64,000 nt of DNA from Labilithrix luteola (GTDB lineage: Bacteria; Myxococcota_A; Polyangia; Polyangiales; Polyangiaceae): the NCBI RefSeq assembly GCF_001263205.1, contig NZ_CP012333.1, forward strand, positions 4,441,001 to 4,505,000, given 5' to 3'. Below, piece after piece: positions 14,298 to 21,428 of the stretch. Position 1 is the first letter of the stretch; each line of letters starts with the position of its first letter. The notes under the pieces were generated by a model, which searched no databases, was not told the DNA's origin, and saw nothing but the letters and a program-made list of their open reading frames with translations. The position numbers and the translations under genes were made by a program.

Positions 14298-15743
14298 ATG
14301 GCCGACCCCCGCGGATTCATCAAAGTGAAGCGCAAGAAGCCGTCCGAGAGGCCGGTGGACGAGCGCGTGAACGACTACGCCGAGTTCGTGCACGAGCCGT
14401 CGCCCGAGGAGCTCACCGCGCAAGCGTCGCGCTGCATGGATTGCGGCATTCCTTTCTGTCATCAGGGCTGCCCGCTCGGAAACCTCGTTCCCGAGTTCAA
14501 CGATCTCGTGTGGCGCGGTCGCATGACCGACGCCGCGCGCGTTCTCCACTCGACGAACAACTTCCCCGAGTTCACCGGCCGCGTTTGCCCCGCTCCGTGC
14601 GAGGCCTCGTGCGTTCTCAACATCGATAACGCGCCGGTCACCATCAAAGACGTCGAGCGCACCATCGCCAACGCGATCGGCAGCGAAGGCCTCGTGCCCG
14701 TCGTTGCCAAGGTGCGGACGGGCAAGAAGGTCGCCGTCGTGGGCTCGGGTCCTGCCGGCCTCGCGGCGGCGCAGGAGCTCGCGCGCGCAGGTCACGACGT
14801 CACCGTGTTCGAACGCGACGACCGGATTGGCGGCCTTCTTCGTTACGGCATTCCCGACTTCAAGTTGGAGAAGGCCGTCATCGATGCGCGCCTCGAGCAG
14901 ATGCGCGCCGAGGGCGTGGTCTTCCGCACGAGCGTCGACGTTCGCGCGGAGGAGCTCCGTCCCGCGTTCGACGCGGTGGTTCTCGCCACTGGCGCGCGCG
15001 TGCCTCGTGACTTGCCCGTCGCCGGTCGCGAGCTCGAGGGCATCCACTTCGCGATGGACTACCTGGTCCAGCAGAACAAGCGCGTCGCCGGCGATATGCT
15101 CGATTCGGCACGCGACATCCTGGCCACCGGCAAGCACGTCGTCGTCATCGGCGGCGGCGACACCGGCTCGGACTGCGTCGGCACGTCGAACCGCCAGGGC
15201 GCCGCGAGTGTCGTACAGCTCGAATTGATGCCGAAGCCCCCGCTCGTCCGCATGCCGGAGAATCCGTGGCCGGCCTGGCCGCTCGTCTACCGCACCTCGT
15301 CATCCCACGAGGAGGGATGCGGTCGGGAGTTCAGCGTCGTGACCAAAGGCTTCGCCGCCGACGCGTCGGGGAAGCGTGTCGCAAAACTCCTCGGCGTGCG
15401 CGCGCAGCTGACCGGCGGGTCGATTCGCGAGCTGCCCGGCTCGGAGTTCGAGATCCCCTGCGACATCGCCTTCCTCGCCATGGGGTTCACCGGCCCCGAG
15501 CGCGCAGGCCTCGTCGAGGAGCTCGGGCTCGCCCTCGATGCCCGTGGGAACGTCGTCTCCGACAAGTCCGGGGCGACCAGCGTTCCGGGGATTTTCGCGG
15601 CGGGCGACGCTTCTCGCGGTCAGTCTCTGGTGGTCTGGGCCATCGCCGATGGTCGTCGCGTCGCGGCCGGGGTCAGCGCTTTCCTGACGTCGCGCAAACT
15701 TCGCGTCCTTCCCGGCGGAGTCGGCGCACACTCGGCACCCTGA
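14298..15743 (+). CDS. gltD: Glutamate synthase small subunit
   Basis: Small subunit of glutamate synthase, 481 residues; it takes electrons from NAD(P)H and passes them through FAD and 4Fe-4S clusters to GltB. The N-terminal cluster-binding cysteines are in ASRCMDCGIPFCHQGCPLGN and GRVCPAPCEASC. The FAD-binding fold is VAVVGSGPAGLAAA and the NAD(P)H-binding fold is VVVIGGGDTGSDC. A final FAD motif, GIFAAGDASRG, is near the end. It is 5 nt downstream of gltB and clearly forms an operon with it. Confidence 0.97.
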   Translation: MADPRGFIKVKRKKPSERPVDERVNDYAEFVHEPSPEELTAQASRCMDCGIPFCHQGCPLGNLVPEFNDLVWRGRMTDAARVLHSTNNFPEFTGRVCPAPCEASCVLNIDNAPVTIKDVERTIANAIGSEGLVPVVAKVRTGKKVAVVGSGPAGLAAAQELARAGHDVTVFERDDRIGGLLRYGIPDFKLEKAVIDARLEQMRAEGVVFRTSVDVRAEELRPAFDAVVLATGARVPRDLPVAGRELEGIHFAMDYLVQQNKRVAGDMLDSARDILATGKHVVVIGGGDTGSDCVGTSNRQGAASVVQLELMPKPPLVRMPENPWPAWPLVYRTSSSHEEGCGREFSVVTKGFAADASGKRVAKLLGVRAQLTGGSIRELPGSEFEIPCDIAFLAMGFTGPERAGLVEELGLALDARGNVVSDKSGATSVPGIFAAGDASRGQSLVVWAIADGRRVAAGVSAFLTSRKLRVLPGGVGAHSAP

Positions 15744-15809
15744 ATCCTGATCAACACTGAACGCGGTGGGGTCGCGAGCTCTGCCCTAGGTATTTCCCGT
15801 ACACGGCGC

Positions 15810-15846
15810 GTTGCTGATGCAACTTTGTTGCACGCAACTCGTTGCG
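15810..15846. promoter_or_regulatory. Array of five alternating GTTGC/GCAAC half-sites
   Basis: Upstream of the lamin-tail lipoprotein, half-sites alternate: GTTGC (15810-15814), GCAAC (15819-15823), GTTGC (15827-15831), GCAAC (15834-15838), GTTGC (15841-15845). Two neighbouring pairs form perfect palindromes, TGCAAC-TTT-GTTGCA at 15818-15832 and CGCAAC-TC-GTTGCG at 15833-15846. This looks like tandem binding sites for a dimeric regulator, 34 nt before the start codon. The core matches the palindrome upstream of polX. Confidence 0.5.
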
Positions 15847-15879
15847 CGACGTGCCAACTCATCGCATAAGGCGCGCAGC

Positions 15880-16827
15880 ATGCGCCCATCTACGCTCCGG
15901 CACGCCGCGCTCTTCTCCGTCCTCCTCGCCAGCACCGCGGGGGTCATCGTTCAGGGATGCGCGACGTCCGAGACGGACTCCATCGACGACGAGGAGTCGA
16001 TGTCGTCCGACGCCTCGACCAAGGACGGATCGAAGCAGAACGCGTCCGACGCGAAGTCCGACACGCTGATTCCCACGAAGGACGCGCAGCCCGATCCGGG
16101 CGAAGAGCCGGACGCCGACGTCGATCCCGGCACCGACTCCGGAACCGATGCGGGCAAGGACTCGGGAACCGACGCGGGCAAGGACTCGGGCACGGACAGC
16201 GGAACGGATTCCGGCACCGATGCGGGCAAGGACGCGGGAACCGACTCCGGTACGGACGCTGGCGCGGATGCCGGCGATCCCGGCCCGGGAGGCTCCGTCC
16301 TCCCGCTGCAGGGCGAGGTCGTGATCTCCGAGGTCATGTTCGACCCCTCGACCGACGACAACACGACCGAGTGGTTCGAGGTCTACAACGCCAGCGCGCA
16401 GCCGAAGCTTTTGAGCGGCCTCACCATCGAGGACTACAACGGTCGTAAGGCGACCATCAAAGGGACGCTCGAGATCCAGCCGGGCGCGTACATCCTCTTC
16501 GTCAACAGCCTCGCGGGAGCCACCAACACGGCGAAGATCCCCGCGTCGGTCATCGCCTACGACTACGGTGTCGGCACCACGCAGAATACGGTCATCCAGC
16601 TCGGTAATACGAACGGCTCGGTCGTTCTCAAGAACGGAACGACGGAGATCGCGCGCGCCAAATACAGCACGCTCGGTTTGACCTCCGGCAACGTCAATCA
16701 ATCCGTTCAGCTCAAGGTGCTCACGTACGTCGCGGCCGCCGACAAGACGAAGTGGTGCCAGTCGCCGAACAAGTGGCCGGGCGGCGCGGACAAGGGTACG
16801 CCCGGCGCGGCCTGCGATTGCCCCTGA
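15880..16827 (+). CDS. Lipoprotein with Asp/Gly/Thr repeat stalk and lamin-tail domain
   Basis: Predicted surface lipoprotein of 315 residues. A signal peptide ends in lipobox VQGC, with the lipidated Cys at 27. Residues about 85-132 are a low-complexity stalk built from GTDSG/GTDAG/GKDSG units. A lamin-tail-type domain follows from about 145 (GEVVISEVMFDPSTDD, TTEWFEVYNAS, then LLSGLTIEDYNG), a beta-sandwich common in extracellular proteins of myxobacteria. The C-terminus has three Cys residues. ATG at 15880 is chosen because it begins a proper signal peptide. Function unknown; probably an adhesin-like or scaffold protein. Confidence 0.8.
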   Translation: MRPSTLRHAALFSVLLASTAGVIVQGCATSETDSIDDEESMSSDASTKDGSKQNASDAKSDTLIPTKDAQPDPGEEPDADVDPGTDSGTDAGKDSGTDAGKDSGTDSGTDSGTDAGKDAGTDSGTDAGADAGDPGPGGSVLPLQGEVVISEVMFDPSTDDNTTEWFEVYNASAQPKLLSGLTIEDYNGRKATIKGTLEIQPGAYILFVNSLAGATNTAKIPASVIAYDYGVGTTQNTVIQLGNTNGSVVLKNGTTEIARAKYSTLGLTSGNVNQSVQLKVLTYVAAADKTKWCQSPNKWPGGADKGTPGAACDCP

Positions 16828-16853
16828 GCAGGGGCGCGGCTAGAGGGGACGAC

Positions 16854-17183
16854 GTGGACTTTGCCTACGTCGTCCGAATCTCCTTCGAGGCCGACCGCGC
16901 CAAGGCCTTCGATGCGTTCGTCGATTGGCTCTTGGCCAAGCACGTGACCGACGTGTGCGACGCCGGGGGCTGCCACGGCGAAGTGCTGCTCGTCGACTCG
17001 GGCCTCGTCGTGGAGGCGCGTTATCGGTTTGCGTCGCGCGAGGCGTTCGAAGTCTACGAGCGCGATCACGCGCCTCGACTTCGGGTGGAGGCTCTCGAGC
17101 TGCTGGCCGCGAACGGCTGCGCGCCGAATGCGGGGGTCGTGTTCGCGCGCTCGTCGGGCCGCCTCGTCGGCGTTCGTTCGTAG
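16854..17183 (+). CDS. DUF4286 family protein
   Basis: Small cytosolic protein of 109 residues resembling DUF4286: an N-terminal strand (DFAYVVRISFEADRAKAFDAF), then a conserved acidic/basic segment (EARYRFASREAFEVYERDHAPRLRVEALELL). Members are predicted to have a ferredoxin-like dimeric alpha/beta-barrel fold with no known activity. GTG at 16854 has a ribosome site (AGAGGGGAC). It lies 26 nt after the lipoprotein stop and may be co-transcribed with it. Confidence 0.7.
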   Translation: MDFAYVVRISFEADRAKAFDAFVDWLLAKHVTDVCDAGGCHGEVLLVDSGLVVEARYRFASREAFEVYERDHAPRLRVEALELLAANGCAPNAGVVFARSSGRLVGVRS

Positions 17184-17351
17184 GTTTGAATCGGGCAGGG
17201 GGCTGGGCGACGGGCGATCCATCGGTACTGGTCCATCCAGCGGGACGAACCGTCGAGGAATCCGCTGATTCTCGGTCTGGACGAAACCCGACCGACTGGT
17301 ACGGAATGTGTACTGGTGTGGGATAAGCCCGGTCGAATCGGGATTGCCCGC

Positions 17352-19034
17352 ATGAAGCCCTCCTTTCGCCTCCGAAGCCTCGTTGCCCTCTCGTTTCTCG
17401 GCCTCGCCTCGGTCTCCGTAGCCGCGTGCGGAGGTGAAGACGCAGACGACTCCGCCGAGAGCGGCGATGCCTTGTCGCGACCGCTCTCGTACGTCGGTCA
17501 GCAAGTCGTTCAAGCGCTCACCGCGAACTTCCCGCTTCAGAAGGGAAAGACGTGGAGCGTGAGCCAGGATGCCAAGCTCGCGGGCGACTTCGTCGTGCAG
17601 GTTCCTCCTCGCGCGACGTGGGGCCAGGCCTTCCTCTCCGTCGCCGACCGCTGTGAAGCGGGAGATACGCGCTGCGAAGCCGACTTCGGCCTGCGGATCT
17701 GCGCGCAAGAGAGTGATTGCGGAGGTCACGGTCATTGCACGACGCTGCAGGCGACGGTGGCCCACCGCAATGGCGCGCCCAAGAAGGTGTGCGCGGGTCA
17801 CTCGGACGAGCTGCTCGACCAGATCTGGTCGACCATGACGGCCACCAAGACAGTGCTCGACATCACCAGCCTGTCACCGCCCGACGGTCGCTTCGAAGCT
17901 GCCGTTCGTAACGCGCTCACGTACATGAGCGAGGCGCCGAACCCGCCGCGTGTGCGCATGTTCTTCGGTGACTTTCCCGGAGGCAACATCTGGACGGACA
18001 AGACGCTCGCGAGCCTGACGCGCGACGTGGCGGCGAGCTCGAAGCTCGACGTCTCCGTGGGCACGTGGCGCTCCGGAACGACGTCGTGGAACCATGCCAA
18101 GATCATCGCTCGCGACGGTGAGCTCGCGCTTGTGGGCGGCACGAACATGTGGGACGTGCACTACCTTCGCAACGATCCCGTGCATGATCTCTGGATTCAG
18201 GTCGAGGGTGGTCCTGCGGCGGACGCAGCGCGTTTCGCCGACGAGCTCTGGAAGGTCGTGTGCGAGCAGCGCGCGACGATCAATTCCCTCGCCGCACGGC
18301 CTTACAAGCGGTGCCCGGCCGCGTTCGGCAACACGCGCGGAAGCTTCCTCTCCGGAGGCACGGCCTCCGTCATCTCGATGGGACGCCTCGGCGCCGTCGG
18401 CGCGCACCCGAGCGACGTCGGGCTCGTCACGATGATTCGCGCCGCGAAGTCGAGCATTCACCTCTCGCAGCAAGATCTCGGGCCGATTCATCGCGCCGGC
18501 GTGGAGCTCGGCGATTGGCCGGACGCCGTCATCACGGCGCTCGCCGGTGCCATGACACACGGCGTGGACGTGAACCTCGTTCTGTCGAACACGAGCGCCG
18601 TCCCTGGTGACGTCAGCAGCGTCGAGGCCTTGTTCAACACGTACGACAACGGCTGGTCGCCACAGGAAGTCGCCGCCAAGTTCGTCGATGCGGCTCGCAC
18701 CTACCTTCGCGTCGCGCGCAGCAACGCCGATCCGGTGGAGGTGGTGTGCTCCCACTTGAAACTCATGCGCCTTCGTAGCAGTGGTGCGGAAGCTTGGAGT
18801 GATGGCAAGACCCTCGCCAATCACGGCAAGGTCGTAGTGGTCGACGAGCGCGCGTTCTACGTCGGCTCACAGAATCTGTACGTCGCCGACCTTGGTGAAT
18901 TTGGTTACCTCGTCGACGACGAAGCCGCGACCAAGACGTTTCTCGCCTCCTACGTCGACAACGTCGAGAAGCACTCGGCACGCACGGCGATCAGTGGACC
19001 GAACGTGACTTGCCGGATCCCCGCGTCGGAGTAG
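17352..19034 (+). CDS. Secreted lipoprotein, phospholipase D-like
   Basis: Predicted lipoprotein of 560 residues with a phospholipase D catalytic fold. The signal peptide ends in VAAC (Cys 26). Both HKD motifs are complete: HAKIIARD starting at H248 followed by GGTN, and HGKVVVVD starting at H491 followed by GSQN. A Cys-rich insert at about 95-155 (CEAGDTRCEAD, CAQESDCGGHGHC) is probably disulfide-bonded, consistent with export. It likely cleaves phosphodiester bonds in lipids or nucleic acids at or outside the outer membrane; the substrate is not predictable. ATG at 17352 begins the signal peptide; the upstream in-frame start at 17316 does not. Confidence 0.85.
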   Translation: MKPSFRLRSLVALSFLGLASVSVAACGGEDADDSAESGDALSRPLSYVGQQVVQALTANFPLQKGKTWSVSQDAKLAGDFVVQVPPRATWGQAFLSVADRCEAGDTRCEADFGLRICAQESDCGGHGHCTTLQATVAHRNGAPKKVCAGHSDELLDQIWSTMTATKTVLDITSLSPPDGRFEAAVRNALTYMSEAPNPPRVRMFFGDFPGGNIWTDKTLASLTRDVAASSKLDVSVGTWRSGTTSWNHAKIIARDGELALVGGTNMWDVHYLRNDPVHDLWIQVEGGPAADAARFADELWKVVCEQRATINSLAARPYKRCPAAFGNTRGSFLSGGTASVISMGRLGAVGAHPSDVGLVTMIRAAKSSIHLSQQDLGPIHRAGVELGDWPDAVITALAGAMTHGVDVNLVLSNTSAVPGDVSSVEALFNTYDNGWSPQEVAAKFVDAARTYLRVARSNADPVEVVCSHLKLMRLRSSGAEAWSDGKTLANHGKVVVVDERAFYVGSQNLYVADLGEFGYLVDDEAATKTFLASYVDNVEKHSARTAISGPNVTCRIPASE

Positions 19035-19080
19035 CTACTCCGATTGTCCGATCGGTCGCTCCGCGACGGTGCCTGGACAA

Positions 19081-19100
19081 TTCGCGATCCACATCGCGAA
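19081..19100. repeat. 8-nt-arm inverted repeat after phospholipase D-like gene
   Basis: TTCGCGAT and ATCGCGAA separated by CCAC, 47 nt after the stop. In RNA it would form a tight hairpin, but there is no T-tract, so it is either a Rho-associated 3' end or a binding site upstream of the next gene. Nothing else is recognisable in 19035-19239. Confidence 0.45.
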
Positions 19101-19239
19101 CCTTGCAGCGTCGTAATGCACGTCGAAAAGCGACGAGCAGCGATGCTTCGACCACGTCTCGTCACAGCGGATCGTCGATTCGAATCACGAGGGCTTGCAT
19201 CGCGCTTCACCGACGATACAAATCTCCAAGGTGAATCGA

Positions 19240-21336
19240 ATGGCGACGCGATGGCTCGGGGGAGTCCTGTGGTTTGCTCTCTTTGGTCTCGCGGCTCCCG
19301 CATGCACGGGCACGATTGGCGGAGACAATTCGCCTTGTGGAGCGAGCACGTCACGGAAATGTGACGATCAAGAGGGCTGCTCCGTCGACGCCGACTGCAG
19401 CGTCGGTTCGTGCATCACTGGCGCATGCAACGCGATCGCCACGGAATGCGCGAGTGACGGGAAAGCTGCTTCGGCCAACAGCCTGAAGCTCTGTGACGGA
19501 AACCCATGTGGTGGCGACGCGCAATGCGCGAGCGGAACGTGCAAAGACGGCACGTGTGCGCCGGTAGCCAGCAAGACCTGCGGCGTCGGCCTTCCGAACG
19601 CGTGCGCGAACGGCGAGATTTGTCAGTCCGCCGCCGACTGTTCCTCGGATTACTGCGACAAGACCTGCGCCGCTCCGCCGAGCGACGTTCACCAGAACGG
19701 CAAGCGCGACGGTGGTGAAACGGGCGTTGATTGTGGCGGTACCGCGAAGCCGGACAAACTGTGCGGCGGCGGGGAGAAGTGCGTGGTCAACGAGGACTGC
19801 CAGGGCATCTGCAAAGCCGGCGTCTGCGACCCGCCTTCGTCGACCGACGGCAAGAAGAACCAGGACGAGACCGACGTCGACTGCGGCGGCTCGACGGCAC
19901 CCAAGTGCCTCCTCGGCAAGGCCTGCGCGAAGAACGAAGACTGCCAGCTGCTCGCCTGCACCGCGTCGGTCTGCGTGAAGCCCTCGGAGACCGACAAGGT
20001 GCAGAACGGCGGCGAGTCCGACGTCGACTGCGGAGGCAGCGGCGTCACCGAAGGTGACTTCTCGTATACGGCGCCGCGCTGCAAAGATGCGAGCAAGTGT
20101 GCCGTCGACGGCGACTGTATGACCGGCGCATGCGCTCCGAACGGCACGTGCTCGATCAAGTCTTGCGACACTGCCGAGGTCTCAGGCATCACGTCGTGCG
20201 GAGCCAAAGAGACGGGCGAGGCTGGCGCCGTCCACGACTCCTGCTGCAAGTCGCTTCCTCTGCCCACGCGCACCACGCGACGTCTCGACAAGTACGAGAT
20301 CACTTCGGGCCGCTTCCGCACGTTCCTCACGAAGGTCGGCCCCAACGTACGCGACTGGGTCTCGAGCTTCGTCGCGGCGAACCCCACCTCGCAGCTTGCC
20401 ACGCTCGTCGGTCTCAGCCCGAACGTCTTGCCGATCTACCCTTCGCAGCAGACCGGTCCGCACGGCCTCACCGCGCACATGGGGCTCGACATCGACAACT
20501 ACGACGGCGTTCGTGGTTGCTACAACGGCCTCGGCAACTACAGCGCGAACACCTACTGGCAAGACGCCGCCGTGCTCACCGAGTTCGGACTGCCTGCGCG
20601 CTCGCTGGCCCGCGAGGTGTCCGACGAGAAGTCTCTCAACTGCGCGATGCCGATCATGTTCGCGGCGTTCTGCGCCTGGGATGGCGGTGAGGTGGCCACG
20701 ATCGCCGACTACTGGGACGTGTGGGCGCCCGCGGCCACTGTGGCCGATCGCGTGAATTCGTTCCCGTGGGCCGCCTCGAACCTTTGTCCTGGGCCTGGAG
20801 GAATCGGCCCGCAGAACGCGAAGCCGTGCCCGAACTACAACTGGTGTAACGGCACGTACCTGAACGGCGGTTTCAAGTGCCAGAACACCGACGGCTATGC
20901 GCTCGGCGGTCAGAGCGGTGTCTTCTACGAGTTCCCGCTCGGCACCGACAAATCGAAGGACAACGAAGTCCTCATCGGTGCGCCTGGCCGCTTCGTGAAC
21001 GACGCATCGTCCGTGAAGGGCAACGGCGAGAGCTGGATGGACCTCTACGCGAACATGGCCGAGTACACGGGAGACTTCAAAGCCGGAGCGGGCGACTTCT
21101 GCGACCTCTCGGGCGAACCACTTGCCGGCGCGACCACGTGCACGCGCTCGGATCCCGGAACCACACCGCCGTCCACCAAGGGGCCCGGCACGAAGTACAC
21201 GAGCATCCCGACGACGCGGCTCATCGGCCAGACGTGGGAAGGGCACCAGTACTACAACGGGCAGGGCGGCGAGACGATCTCCGTCATGTTCCAGTACGGC
21301 AAGTTCGGCTCGCGCTGCGTTCGTCCGGTGCAGTGA
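19240..21336 (+). CDS. Lipoprotein with Cys-rich modules and SUMF1/FGE-like domain
   Basis: Predicted lipoprotein of 698 residues. The signal peptide ends in APAC (Cys 22). Residues about 30-330 are a Cys-rich array; at least three similar modules each contain an ET/ES-DVDCGG-type segment followed by C....DC...C spacing. Residues about 340-697 match the sulfatase-modifying-factor (formylglycine-generating enzyme-like) fold: RRLDKYEITSGRFRTFL, NCAMPIMFAAFCAWDGGE, WMDLYANMAEYTGDF and GSRCVRPV. Export and context suggest a carbohydrate- or ligand-binding use of the fold rather than sulfatase activation. ATG at 19240 follows AAGGTG. Confidence 0.82.
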   Translation: MATRWLGGVLWFALFGLAAPACTGTIGGDNSPCGASTSRKCDDQEGCSVDADCSVGSCITGACNAIATECASDGKAASANSLKLCDGNPCGGDAQCASGTCKDGTCAPVASKTCGVGLPNACANGEICQSAADCSSDYCDKTCAAPPSDVHQNGKRDGGETGVDCGGTAKPDKLCGGGEKCVVNEDCQGICKAGVCDPPSSTDGKKNQDETDVDCGGSTAPKCLLGKACAKNEDCQLLACTASVCVKPSETDKVQNGGESDVDCGGSGVTEGDFSYTAPRCKDASKCAVDGDCMTGACAPNGTCSIKSCDTAEVSGITSCGAKETGEAGAVHDSCCKSLPLPTRTTRRLDKYEITSGRFRTFLTKVGPNVRDWVSSFVAANPTSQLATLVGLSPNVLPIYPSQQTGPHGLTAHMGLDIDNYDGVRGCYNGLGNYSANTYWQDAAVLTEFGLPARSLAREVSDEKSLNCAMPIMFAAFCAWDGGEVATIADYWDVWAPAATVADRVNSFPWAASNLCPGPGGIGPQNAKPCPNYNWCNGTYLNGGFKCQNTDGYALGGQSGVFYEFPLGTDKSKDNEVLIGAPGRFVNDASSVKGNGESWMDLYANMAEYTGDFKAGAGDFCDLSGEPLAGATTCTRSDPGTTPPSTKGPGTKYTSIPTTRLIGQTWEGHQYYNGQGGETISVMFQYGKFGSRCVRPVQ

Positions 21337-21370
21337 ACGGATGAGACCGCGACCGTAGGGCGAAACCTCT

Positions 21371-21380
21371 ACGATATCGT
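21371..21380. promoter_or_regulatory. 10-nt palindrome upstream of the nucleotide transporter gene
   Basis: ACGATATCGT, a perfect palindrome 49 nt before the GTG start of the next gene. Weak evidence alone. Confidence 0.25.
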
Positions 21381-21428
21381 TGGCTTCCTGCGCTCGGAGG
21401 CCGAAATCGGCGTGGTATCGTCACGCGC

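Noticed and set aside
16135..16275. Short periodic DNA repeat that might suggest a CRISPR array
   Set aside because: It encodes the Gly-Thr-Asp stalk of the lipoprotein; units are 9-18 nt with no spacers.
19174..19184. GATTCGAATC resembling a tRNA T-loop
   Set aside because: No acceptor stem, D-arm or anticodon arm can be drawn around it.
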